Shown one piece after another: positions 1-7,435 of a DNA stretch of 10,870 nucleotides. Below the pieces are notes generated by a model. The model saw only the letters and a list, made by a program, of their open reading frames with translations, did not search any database and had not been told where the DNA came from. The position numbers and the translations under genes were made by a program. The stretch spans positions 1-10,870 of the forward strand of contig CAYPID010000057.1 of the NCBI GenBank assembly GCA_964410725.1, written 5' to 3'. Origin of the DNA: CALAZP01 sp964410725. GTDB lineage: Bacteria; Bacteroidota; Bacteroidia; Chitinophagales; Saprospiraceae. How positions within the stretch are numbered: position 1 is the stretch's first letter; each line of letters starts with the position of its first letter.

Positions 1-2027
1 GCATTAATCTCCTCCTCCGGACTTCCTACCGTCATGATGTTGCCGACAAACCACCCATTGCCTAACGCTCCGGGATTGCTTTGAACTCCAGGCGCCCCTC
101 CATTATCTACAATAAAATATTTGGTATTCAACATGTTAAATACTGCCTGATTGTTTCTCGTAATATGCCGATCAATCAAATCCTGATACCGCTGCATCTT
201 CGCAGGATCATACCCCCCAACCGTATTGTGAAAAGCCGAAGTATATGAACTGTTGAACGCATCAATAGTCAAATCGTGAACCCGATATAAGGCACGATCT
301 CCCTCCAATTGCTGTATTTGCAAATCCACTGGCCTAGGGGTTAAAGTCTGCTCCTGCAACTGATTCGGCCTGATATATTCACTGTGCTTCAAATACCTCC
401 AATTGACCCCCATCAAATCTATCAGCATTACCACTCCAATCCCCATTACCATCACTACACGACCCAACTTCCCCTTGATATAAGCCCAAATCAACCCTCC
501 AATAACCAAAACTATCATGAAAGTTCTAAACGCATCCCCCTGCAACAACGCCTTCCGATCATTGATAAATACATTCATATCCACCCCCTGCTGAATATAC
601 CGAGCGTCCGCTTCTCCCGTCAAACTAAAAAAACTGGGACCCATTAAAGCAGCCAATAATGCTATCCCTCCTACAATACCTACACTGTAGATCAATGGTT
701 TTTCGTAAGGATGCTGCGTTGACCCTCCCTTTTTCTTACTCCCCTTTTTAGAAGGCGGTTGATTCCAAACTTCATTCAACGCCAAACCCGCCATTAAAAC
801 GAAAAAAAACGGCGCCGCATTCAAAACAGTTTGAGGAGCCCTAAACTTACTATAAAAAGGAAAGTACTCGAATATCAGCCGATTTAACGTCTCAAAATGA
901 TCTCCCATAGAGAGTAACACCATCCACAAACCACCTATTCCTAACCACCATTTGATGTGCCCCTTTACCAAAAACAACCCCAAGACAAATAGAAATATCA
1001 CAGAGGCTCCAAAGTATAACGGACCTTCGGTAAAAGGTAATTTGCCCCAATAGAGTGGAGCATTCCGAATCCTATATCTCTGAAATGATTCCGAGTCCGT
1101 TCCAACTTCTTCACCACTACCTCCTCCGGCAAACCCCGGAATGAACATGGCCATCAAATCCTCCACCCCATTACTCCAAGCAGTCGCATACCCCCATTCC
1201 AAACCGTCCACATTGCTACTGCTGGAAGCCGCTCCCCCCATATTTTCATTCTTCAATATCGCATCCCCCCGCATCGTAACTTTCGAATAATCATATAGTG
1301 AAAAAGTCCGAGTAGCAGAAGTACCTACTCCTAATATTATAGCAGCTATCACCAAGGCAACTCCCTTTGCCAAATGAATCCAATCCTTTTCCCGAAGGGT
1401 CTTAATCAAATAAATAATCCCATAAATCAGAAATCCTAACAATACGTAATAGGTCATCTGAGGATGCCGAGCATAAAAACTAAAGGAAAATCCTAATGTC
1501 AACAACAAAAATCCCATCAAATACTTCCGATCCTCAAATATTTTCCAAACTCCCGCTATCAATAAAGGCGTAAAAATCAAGGTCCTAATCTTGGCAGCAT
1601 GACCCGCTCCCCACAATATCACCGTTCCCGACCCATACATCACCGGAAAGGAAACCACCGCCGCCACTAATGGAGAAAACCCTAATAAAACAAACATGCC
1701 ATACATTAATACACAACCCATAAAATACATGCCAATAGGATCCGGTAAAACCCGATTGTAGTATCCATATAAATTAGACACTAAATTCATGGGATTGGCA
1801 GCACCAGTCAACATAGGCATCCCCCCAAATTGGGCCGGATTCCAATAATAAGTCTTTCCAAATTCTTCGGAATATTCAGCTAAAGCTTTAGTCCCTTGAT
1901 CACTAGAAACCAAATCTCCTTGCCGCAATACCTTCCCCTCAATTTGAGGAAAAAAGTAAATGACATTCACTAAAAGCAAAAAAAGAATGGCTACTACGTG
2001 CCCTAACCATGGGTTTTTGGTAAACAT
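1..2027 (-). CDS. YfhO-family polytopic membrane protein, partial (C-terminus beyond left edge)
   Basis: A minus-strand frame stays open from the ATG at 2027-2025 to the window edge, giving 675 codons plus two bases. The N-terminus has a short basic start, a membrane helix at about residues 9-27, and then a soluble stretch with VLRQGD (33-38) and FGGMP (67-71). Many helices follow (about 99-136, 150-161, 170-208, 221-235, 336-354, 359-373, 400-418, 444-462, 502-516, 522-540). Motifs I recognise from Bacteroidota YfhO-like proteins are GHAAKIR (142-148), ARHPQMTYY (186-194), YSKFRAPQ (392-399), GGYDPAKMQRYQDL (604-617) and NMLNTKYF (631-638). A lysine-rich loop at 427-433 is probably cytoplasmic. 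The family usually has about 800 or more residues, so roughly 150 are missing. YfhO of Bacillus is linked to glycosylation of cell-wall polymers and has a GT-C-like membrane core; the Bacteroidota role is not established. No good promoter is visible in the 79 bp after terC, so read-through from terC is plausible. Arg codons are mostly CGG, unlike the neighbours. Confidence 0.88.
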   Translation of the reverse strand, partial: MFTKNPWLGHVVAILFLLLVNVIYFFPQIEGKVLRQGDLVSSDQGTKALAEYSEEFGKTYYWNPAQFGGMPMLTGAANPMNLVSNLYGYYNRVLPDPIGMYFMGCVLMYGMFVLLGFSPLVAAVVSFPVMYGSGTVILWGAGHAAKIRTLIFTPLLIAGVWKIFEDRKYLMGFLLLTLGFSFSFYARHPQMTYYVLLGFLIYGIIYLIKTLREKDWIHLAKGVALVIAAIILGVGTSATRTFSLYDYSKVTMRGDAILKNENMGGAASSSSNVDGLEWGYATAWSNGVEDLMAMFIPGFAGGGSGEEVGTDSESFQRYRIRNAPLYWGKLPFTEGPLYFGASVIFLFVLGLFLVKGHIKWWLGIGGLWMVLLSMGDHFETLNRLIFEYFPFYSKFRAPQTVLNAAPFFFVLMAGLALNEVWNQPPSKKGSKKKGGSTQHPYEKPLIYSVGIVGGIALLAALMGPSFFSLTGEADARYIQQGVDMNVFINDRKALLQGDAFRTFMIVLVIGGLIWAYIKGKLGRVVMVMGIGVVMLIDLMGVNWRYLKHSEYIRPNQLQEQTLTPRPVDLQIQQLEGDRALYRVHDLTIDAFNSSYTSAFHNTVGGYDPAKMQRYQDLIDRHITRNNQAVFNMLNTKYFIVDNGGAPGVQSNPGALGNGWFVGNIMTVGSPEEEIN

Positions 2028-2106
2028 ATAGCGTGTTGTTTATGTAACATTAGTTATTCCTGCAATTTAAAAAAAAAGATGGCCAATTTATGGGGTTAAT
2101 CGCGCC

Positions 2107-3057
2107 CTAATTTTTTTCTTCTATTCCCCTTCGGGAAAAGTAAACGGAAGCCAAAACTCCACCCCCTAAAGCCAAAACGATAAAGCCGAGGGAAGCCCAC
2201 TCCGGTAAGTGAACCCATTTGTGCAAAATCATCTTCAAACCCACAAAGACCAAAATGGCAACCAAACTATACTTGAGATAGGTGAATTTATCAATGACCG
2301 CAGCCAATACAAAATATAAAGAACGCAAGCCCAAAATGGCAAAGATATTAGAGGTGAAGACCAAAAAAGGATCCGTAGTAATCGCAAAAATAGCAGGAAT
2401 ACTGTCGAAGGCAAACATGATATCTGTAGTTTCTACAATCAAAAGGGCCACAAATAAAGGAGTCGCCATCCACAACCCATCTTGTTGTACGAAAAACTTT
2501 TCTCCATGATAATCCTTTGTCACCGGAAAAACTCTTTTCAATAGTTTGATAGTCGGATTGTCCTCCAAACTGACGTGCTCATCGCCTCCAATCATCTTGA
2601 AAGCAGAGTACAATAGAAATCCTCCAAAGACATACATCATCCATCCAAATTTGGACAATAGTATCACACCGACAAAAATCATTAGACCTCGGAAAACTAA
2701 AGCGCCTAAAATGCCCCAAAACAAAACTCGATGCTGATAGTCCGATGGTACTTTGAAATAGTTGAAAATAACCGCGATAACAAAAATATTATCCATGCTA
2801 AGAGACTGTTCCACTAAATATCCAGTTAGGTATTTGAGAAAAGCTCCCTTTGCAGTTAATCCCTCCGGATTTTCTACCATTCCTTGATCGTACAAATAGT
2901 AAATTACTCCGCTAAAAAGTAAGGCCAAACTTACCCAAAGGGTGGTCCAACCAGCAGCTTCCTTGAAGGAAATGGTGTGTGCCTTTCGGTTGAAGACCCC
3001 AAGGTCTAATGCGAGCAGAATAAAAACTAAAACCAAAAATGCACTCCAAATCACCAT
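2107..3057 (-). CDS. TerC/Alx-family integral membrane protein
   Basis: A 316-residue, very hydrophobic protein with about eight to nine predicted helices, matching the usual TerC-family length. It carries the family's acidic membrane residues: Asp18 in the first helix (ALDLGVFNR), the QSLSMDNIFV block (84-93, Asp89), the RVLFWGILGALVFRG helix (110-124) and the most diagnostic segment, ETTDIMFAFDSIPAIFA (209-225, Asp212 and Asp218), followed by SNIFAILGLRSLYF (236-249). Family members such as E. coli Alx and Bacillus TerC homologues are tied to manganese export or to metalation of exported proteins, and others to tellurite resistance. Which of these applies here cannot be told from sequence. 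The ATG at 3057-3055 is the only reasonable start and lies about 20 bp after a good -7 element. The YfhO-type gene follows 79 bp downstream on the same strand. No yybP-ykoY riboswitch is seen; the leader would be only about 15 nt. Confidence 0.93.
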   Translation of the reverse strand: MVIWSAFLVLVFILLALDLGVFNRKAHTISFKEAAGWTTLWVSLALLFSGVIYYLYDQGMVENPEGLTAKGAFLKYLTGYLVEQSLSMDNIFVIAVIFNYFKVPSDYQHRVLFWGILGALVFRGLMIFVGVILLSKFGWMMYVFGGFLLYSAFKMIGGDEHVSLEDNPTIKLLKRVFPVTKDYHGEKFFVQQDGLWMATPLFVALLIVETTDIMFAFDSIPAIFAITTDPFLVFTSNIFAILGLRSLYFVLAAVIDKFTYLKYSLVAILVFVGLKMILHKWVHLPEWASLGFIVLALGGGVLASVYFSRRGIEEKN

Positions 3058-3076
3058 ACCTTTTTTGACGTTTTCG

Positions 3077-3108
3077 CAAAAGTAATCCCTTTTTTTTATT
3101 CTTTACAA
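3077..3108 (-). promoter_or_regulatory. Predicted Bacteroidota-type promoter of the terC gene
   Basis: On the minus strand, TACTTTTG (3084-3077) matches the TAnnTTTG -7 consensus exactly. A TTG (3108-3106) stands 21 bp upstream as the -33 element, within the usual 17-23 spacing. Transcription would begin near 3070, leaving a leader of only about 10-16 nt before the ATG at 3057. A short palindrome, TGACAGTCA at 3114-3122, sits just upstream and could be an operator, but it is too short to be sure. Confidence 0.6.
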
Positions 3109-3171
3109 CTCAATGACAGTCAACACTTAATTCTTAACTATTACCCGAAAAAAATTTATTTTTAACAAATA

Positions 3172-3594
3172 TTGGTTATTTTGATTCCAAAATCGACTAA
3201 AGTGCCCAAAACTATACTTATCTATTTGTTCATTGGTGTTATTGGATGTACTTCACAACATTCCAATAATCAAGAAGGGGCTGCTTCTAATACTAATAGT
3301 GGTAATTTTTCTCAAGCTTATGGAGAGAAGACGGTTCAAAATGTGTTAACCGAACACGCAATAGGGCAAGTTAAATTGGGAATTAAAAGGCCCAACGAAG
3401 CTAAATTCATTCCCGAAAGAACCACTTTTAAGAAGGCCCAAGGTATGCAAAATGCCTATATACTCAGATTGGCCTTAGATACTACTGATGTTACTGGTAA
3501 TTACTACAGGGACTATATTATCCTCCTTTATAAGTTTAATGGAGGCGATTCTCTGAAAATAGGAAATTACGCCCTATTGGATTTATACCGTTGA
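3172..3594 (+). CDS. Predicted small lipoprotein of unknown function
   Basis: A frame of up to 140 codons with a lipoprotein signal: a basic N-terminus (PKSTKVPK), a hydrophobic stretch ILIYLFIGVIG (15-25) and a lipobox ending in Cys26 (counted from the TTG at 3172). A Ser/Asn/Gly-rich linker follows the cysteine (about 27-46), then a compact domain of about 95 residues with YGEKTVQNVL, a central KLGIKRPNEAKF and a C-terminal half rich in alternating hydrophobics (AYILRLALDTTD, YRDYIILLYKF, YALLDLYR). I do not recognise the family. There is no ATG before the lipobox; an in-frame TAA at 3163-3165 limits the start to TTG 3172, TTG 3181 or GTG 3202, all of which keep the lipobox. The protein would be anchored in the outer or inner membrane, facing the periplasm. 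It is divergent from terC and lies 45 bp before the DPP IV gene on the same strand. Codon use resembles that of the DPP IV gene, which supports real coding. Confidence 0.72.
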   Translation: MVILIPKSTKVPKTILIYLFIGVIGCTSQHSNNQEGAASNTNSGNFSQAYGEKTVQNVLTEHAIGQVKLGIKRPNEAKFIPERTTFKKAQGMQNAYILRLALDTTDVTGNYYRDYIILLYKFNGGDSLKIGNYALLDLYR

Positions 3595-3621
3595 CAATTC
3601 CCCCTTTTTTTTCTACTTTCA
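3591..3621 (+). promoter_or_regulatory. Possible promoter of the DPP IV gene
   Basis: TTG at 3591-3593 (part of TTGACA) is followed after 20 bp by TACTTTCA at 3614-3621, which fits TAnnTTTG except for its last two bases. The -33 element overlaps the TGA stop of the preceding lipoprotein gene. The start codon lies 18 bp after the -7 element. Spacing is right but the -7 match is imperfect, so read-through from the lipoprotein gene remains possible. Confidence 0.35.
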
Positions 3622-3639
3622 AAGCAAAAATTTACACTG

Positions 3640-5613
3640 ATGAACAAATTCATTGCTTTGTTTGCCGTGCTCTTTTGCAGCTGGACAAACATTCAGGCAC
3701 AAACTACTTTTGGAGATTGGATTGATAATGAACATATTACCTTGCGGAAGGATGGAAAATGGGTTCAATTCAATATTGAAACGGGTGCGGAATTACCCTA
3801 CGAGACCAAGGATGAGCTTACTCCAGCGAAGGACCTGACTCCACAACCCAAAGTGGATAAAAATGCTACCTATTCTCCAGATCAATCTCAAATTGCCTAT
3901 ACCAGAGGAGGCAATCTTTTTGTAATGGATGTAGCTACCAAAAAGGAAACGCAACTTACCTTTGATGGTAATGACCTCATCTTGAATGGATATGCTTCAT
4001 GGGTATACTATGAAGAGATTTTAGGCAGAGCATCTCGTTACAGAGCATTTTACTGGTCCCCCGATAACCAGCACATCGCTTTCTTACGGTTTGACGATAC
4101 CCAAGTTCCAGAATTCCCTATTTACCATCACGAGGCTGATGACATGACCCATGGGTATTTGGAAAAAACTAGATATCCCAAATCTGGAGATCCTCTACCA
4201 GATACTCAACTTAAAATTGTCAATATTCAGGATAAGAAGGTAGTTACCGTCAAAAAGGATAATCAGTTAGAATATTTGGCTATGGTGCAATGGAATCACA
4301 ATGGTTCTCAATTGGTTTTCCAACAACTGAACAGAGATCAGAATCACCTAACCATTAATGTTTATGACCCTGCTAGTAGCTCACTTCAGACCGTATATGA
4401 AGAAAAACAAAAAACTTGGGTGGATTGGGTCGAAGATTTGTATCTTCTGGAAGCTTCCGAAGGGGCGATATTAAGGAGTAACCTTTCAGGGTGGTTTAAC
4501 TTATACCGAATTGATTTTAAATCCAAGACTGCTTATCCGCTAACCAAAAATAATTGGAGGGTAACTGGTATTACTGACGTCAATGAGAAGAGTGGAACGA
4601 TATTTTTTACCGGAACGGGAGAAAATCCAACCGAATCTCATTTTTATAGGGTAAACATTAAAAGTGGTGAACAGACCCAGTTGACGCAAGGAGAGGGATC
4701 TCATCGAGTAGCACTTTCCCCTGATCACCAACATTTTATCAGTACCCACAGCAATGTCACCTCCCCTAATTCTATTCATCTTTATCAGACAGCAGGTACT
4801 GATACCAAGGTAATCAGTCGGAGTGAAGATGATGCAAATCAAAATGCGGGTATTCTAGTAGAAATGACGGAGTTTACCACCTCAGATGGTTTGACTTTAC
4901 CCATCCATTGGGTGTTACCACCTAATTTCGATGCCTCAAAGAAATACCCAGTTATTTTCACCATTTATGGAGGTCCTAATGCGGGTACCGTGTTTAATAG
5001 GTACAGAGATTATTCGGATAACCCTTTGGTAAATGCGGGTGTAATACTATTCACAGTGGATCACCGAGCTTCTGGTAAGCTAGGCAAAAAAGGAATGGAT
5101 TATATGCACAGGAGTTTGGGAAGATGGGAAATGCATGATTACTTTGAGGCAGTGGAATGGTTAAGAGCTAAGGATTTTATTGACCCTTCAAGAATGGGAA
5201 TTATGGGCGGCAGCTATGGTGGATATATGACCGCAATGGCTTTGACCTATGGAGCTGATTATTTTACCCATGGGGTATCAAGTGCACCGGTGACTGATTG
5301 GCGGCTATATGATAATGCTTATACCGAGCGTTTTATGGACACCCCTCAAGATAACCCTGAAGGATATGCATTTGGATCAGTAATGACACATGTTTCTAAA
5401 TTTAAAGGCAAATTATTATTGATTCACGGTACAATAGACGATAATGTACACATGCAAAATAGCGTTCAGCTGGTCAGCAAACTTCAGGATGAGGGAAAAT
5501 CATTTGAATTTATGATCTATCCTGGTGGCCGACACGGCTGGGGAGGAGCCAAGCGAGTACACTCCACTAAATTGACCAACGATTTTTGGATGCGTCATTT
5601 TTTTAATCAATAA
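3640..5613 (+). CDS. Secreted dipeptidyl peptidase IV (S9B family serine peptidase)
   Basis: A 657-residue exported serine peptidase that would release X-Pro or X-Ala dipeptides from the N-termini of peptides. A signal peptide covers residues 1-20 with likely cleavage after IQA. An eight-bladed beta-propeller region (about 21-400) carries WVYYEEILGR, whose Glu125-Glu126 correspond to the substrate amino-group clamp of DPP IV. The alpha/beta-hydrolase domain (about 410-657) has the oxyanion Tyr443 in IYGGP, the nucleophile Ser525 in GGSYGGYM, Asp600 in GTIDDNVH and His632 in GGRHGWGG. YDNAYTERFMDTP is also a DPP IV signature, so assignment to this subfamily rather than to oligopeptidases or acylaminoacyl peptidases is firm. 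The Tyr-to-Ser distance (82) nearly equals that of human DPP4 (83). The protein is shorter than Porphyromonas DPP IV (about 720), and the missing part is at the N-terminus. It has no C-terminal sorting domain, so it is probably periplasmic. A DUF1080 gene follows after 25 bp. Confidence 0.96.
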   Translation: MNKFIALFAVLFCSWTNIQAQTTFGDWIDNEHITLRKDGKWVQFNIETGAELPYETKDELTPAKDLTPQPKVDKNATYSPDQSQIAYTRGGNLFVMDVATKKETQLTFDGNDLILNGYASWVYYEEILGRASRYRAFYWSPDNQHIAFLRFDDTQVPEFPIYHHEADDMTHGYLEKTRYPKSGDPLPDTQLKIVNIQDKKVVTVKKDNQLEYLAMVQWNHNGSQLVFQQLNRDQNHLTINVYDPASSSLQTVYEEKQKTWVDWVEDLYLLEASEGAILRSNLSGWFNLYRIDFKSKTAYPLTKNNWRVTGITDVNEKSGTIFFTGTGENPTESHFYRVNIKSGEQTQLTQGEGSHRVALSPDHQHFISTHSNVTSPNSIHLYQTAGTDTKVISRSEDDANQNAGILVEMTEFTTSDGLTLPIHWVLPPNFDASKKYPVIFTIYGGPNAGTVFNRYRDYSDNPLVNAGVILFTVDHRASGKLGKKGMDYMHRSLGRWEMHDYFEAVEWLRAKDFIDPSRMGIMGGSYGGYMTAMALTYGADYFTHGVSSAPVTDWRLYDNAYTERFMDTPQDNPEGYAFGSVMTHVSKFKGKLLLIHGTIDDNVHMQNSVQLVSKLQDEGKSFEFMIYPGGRHGWGGAKRVHSTKLTNDFWMRHFFNQ

Positions 5614-5638
5614 TTTACATTCTAAAACCTAATACAGT

Positions 5639-6373
5639 ATGAAAATGAAACTATTAGGGCTAGCACTACTTTCCGGAAGTGCTATCATGGCCCAACAAAG
5701 GGATGCTGAAATTCCTGACCTGACCAGTATCTATGATGTCAAAGTTAAAGTAGTCGAATCTCCAGTAACTGGGCAACCTCCTTCAGATGCCATCGTCTTA
5801 TTCGATGGATCTAATTTTGATGCTTGGGAGCACTTAGATGGCAGTCCCGTCAAATGGGAAATGGTCGATGGAGCAATGCAAGTTGTAGGGGGATCCGGAA
5901 ATATCCGAACCAAAGAAAAATTTGGAGATGTTCAGCTGCATATTGAATTCGCCACCCCATCAGAAGTAAAAGGCAATGGACAGGGTAGGGGTAATTCAGG
6001 TATATTTTTTCAATCCAGATATGAAATTCAAGTATTGGATAATTACCAAAATGAAACCTATGCCAATGGCCAAGTGGGCGCCATTTACAAGCAACACATT
6101 CCTTTAGCTAATCCCTCTAGAAAACCAGGGGAGTGGCAAACCTATGATATTATCTATACTGCTCCTACCTATAACGAAGATGGGTTGATTAAAACTCCTG
6201 CTAGAATTACAGCACTGCTAAATGGGGTTTTGGTGCAGAATAACGTATCCCTACTTGGAACAACAGAGTACATTGGGATTCCTAAATTACAAGTACATGG
6301 AGCAGACGCTATCATGCTTCAAGATCACGGAAATCCAACCAGGTTCAGAAACGTTTGGGTAAGACCGTTATAA
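5639..6373 (+). CDS. Secreted DUF1080 (3-keto-disaccharide hydrolase-type) protein
   Basis: A 244-residue protein with a signal peptide (residues 1-18, likely cleavage after IMA) and one DUF1080 domain, a concanavalin/LamG-like beta-sandwich. Diagnostic blocks are DAIVLFDGSNFDAWEH (about 50-65), GRGNSGIFFQSRYEIQVLDN (116-135) and the C-terminal LQDHGNPTRFRNVWVRPL (227-244). Family members act on 3-keto-glycosides, cleaving sugars that have been oxidised at C3 by a dehydrogenase; many related proteins remain uncharacterised. No 3-dehydrogenase gene is visible here, so the substrate is unknown. The length is normal for a single-domain member and there is no sorting domain, pointing to the periplasm. 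The ATG at 5639 is chosen; an in-frame ATG at 5645 would also give a good signal peptide. The 25-bp gap after the DPP IV gene has no room for a clear promoter, so co-transcription is likely. A hairpin follows at 6406-6435. Confidence 0.92.
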   Translation: MKMKLLGLALLSGSAIMAQQRDAEIPDLTSIYDVKVKVVESPVTGQPPSDAIVLFDGSNFDAWEHLDGSPVKWEMVDGAMQVVGGSGNIRTKEKFGDVQLHIEFATPSEVKGNGQGRGNSGIFFQSRYEIQVLDNYQNETYANGQVGAIYKQHIPLANPSRKPGEWQTYDIIYTAPTYNEDGLIKTPARITALLNGVLVQNNVSLLGTTEYIGIPKLQVHGADAIMLQDHGNPTRFRNVWVRPL

Positions 6374-6405
6374 AAAAGTGAGTTTAACGCTCCACAAATA
6401 ACTAC

Positions 6406-6435
6406 AAGAGGGGTAATCATAAGGATGCCCCTCTT
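6406..6435. terminator. Hairpin between convergent genes, possible bidirectional terminator
   Basis: AAGAGGGG (6406-6413) and CCCCTCTT (6428-6435) are perfect inverted repeats. A further G-U and A-U pair closes the loop to about 10 bases. The hairpin lies between the ends of the DUF1080 gene (6373) and korB (6434), and its right arm overlaps the korB stop codon. Neither side has a strong T-run, so termination may be weak or depend on Rho. Confidence 0.5.
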
Positions 6436-7435
6436 AATCAATCTGCCAAGTCATTCCAGATTTCAACAATTGATTCAAATCTCCCTTGCCCAATTTTTCA
6501 ACAGCCCCATTGATTTGATTCACCATTAAATCTTCATAGCATGGTCTGTTTTCTTGGTACAACACCCCAATAGGTCGGGGAAGCGTATGGTCGAAAAACC
6601 GGCTAAGGAGATAGGCTTTAGTGGCATCTTTTTCATCGTGTATCCACATATCACTCACTGAATAACCCGATTTATTCAAATCTACCACCTGAGGTTTTAA
6701 TCCATCCAGACGAACCCCTTTCTCCCCATTTTGACCAAAAACCAATGGCTGCCCGTTCCTGAGCTCCACCGTGTAATCCGATTTAGTCGCTTTGTCGGTG
6801 TACAACTCAAAAGCCCCATCATTGAAAATATTGCAATTCTGATATATTTCAACGAAGGATGTGCCTATGTGCCCATGAGCACTTAAAAGGGTTTCCCTAA
6901 GATGTACAGGATCTCGATCCAAGGTTCGGGCAACAAAAGTAGCATCTGCTCCCAAAGCTAAAGCTAACGGATTAACTGGGTGGTCTAAAGAACCGAAAGG
7001 AGAGGATTTAGTCAATTTATTTTCCTCAGAAGTCGGAGAATATTGCCCCTTAGTCAAGCCATAAATTTCGTTATTAAACAAGAGGATTTGCACATTGAAA
7101 TTACGCCTCAACAAATGAATCAGGTGGTTACCCCCAATAGATAATCCGTCTCCATCGCCCGTGATAATCCAAACATCCAGTGCTGGGTTAGCTATTTTTA
7201 GACCAGAAGCAATGGCCGGTGCTCTTCCGTGAATACTGTGCATCCCATAGGTATTCATATAGTAGGGAAACCTAGAAGAACAACCAATCCCAGATATGAT
7301 AGCAACCTCGTCTTTATTCAATCCTAATTGGGCAAAAACAGTTTGCACCTGCTTTAAAATAGAGTAATCTCCACAGCCAGGACACCATCTTACCTCTTGA
7401 TCAGTAGCGTAATCTTTAGCCTTCAGTGCTTCCAT
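6434..7435 (-). CDS. korB: 2-oxoglutarate:ferredoxin oxidoreductase, beta subunit
   Basis: Beta subunit of the CoA-dependent oxidoreductase that converts 2-oxoglutarate to succinyl-CoA and CO2, passing electrons to ferredoxin. It binds thiamine diphosphate and one [4Fe-4S] cluster. The four cluster cysteines are present: WCPGC (Cys18 and Cys21), GIGCSSR (Cys52) and IYQNC (Cys201), in the spacing known for this family. The thiamine diphosphate motif GDGDGLSIGGNH is at 93-104, with NNEIYGLTKGQ (121-131) after it. Length from the ATG at 7435 is 333 residues, normal for KorB. An in-frame TTG at 7450 would add five residues, but the ATG is preferred; it overlaps the end of korA by 20 bp, consistent with translational coupling. 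The upstream bases are A-rich without a Shine-Dalgarno sequence. A pyruvate- or general 2-oxoacid-specific enzyme is the alternative, but the fused KorA partner and overall sequence fit 2-oxoglutarate best. Confidence 0.95.
   Translation of the reverse strand: MEALKAKDYATDQEVRWCPGCGDYSILKQVQTVFAQLGLNKDEVAIISGIGCSSRFPYYMNTYGMHSIHGRAPAIASGLKIANPALDVWIITGDGDGLSIGGNHLIHLLRRNFNVQILLFNNEIYGLTKGQYSPTSEENKLTKSSPFGSLDHPVNPLALALGADATFVARTLDRDPVHLRETLLSAHGHIGTSFVEIYQNCNIFNDGAFELYTDKATKSDYTVELRNGQPLVFGQNGEKGVRLDGLKPQVVDLNKSGYSVSDMWIHDEKDATKAYLLSRFFDHTLPRPIGVLYQENRPCYEDLMVNQINGAVEKLGKGDLNQLLKSGMTWQID

Noticed and set aside
384..647. Plus-strand open frame of 87 codons rich in His, Pro and Tyr
   Set aside because: It lies antisense to the well-supported YfhO-type coding frame, and its odd composition is what the reverse complement of that gene gives.
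2069..2077. Run of nine T on the minus strand after terC as an intrinsic terminator
   Set aside because: No stable GC-rich stem directly precedes the run; nearby pairings are only about 3 bp.
2282..2737. Two plus-strand open frames opposite terC
   Set aside because: They are antisense to the conserved TerC motifs, with no start context or recognisable protein.
3058..3171. yybP-ykoY manganese riboswitch upstream of terC
   Set aside because: I looked because some TerC/Alx genes carry one. The predicted leader is only about 10-16 nt and no matching structure is visible.
4540..4842. Minus-strand 100-codon open frame
   Set aside because: It is opposite the DPP IV propeller region, with no promoter and unlikely composition.
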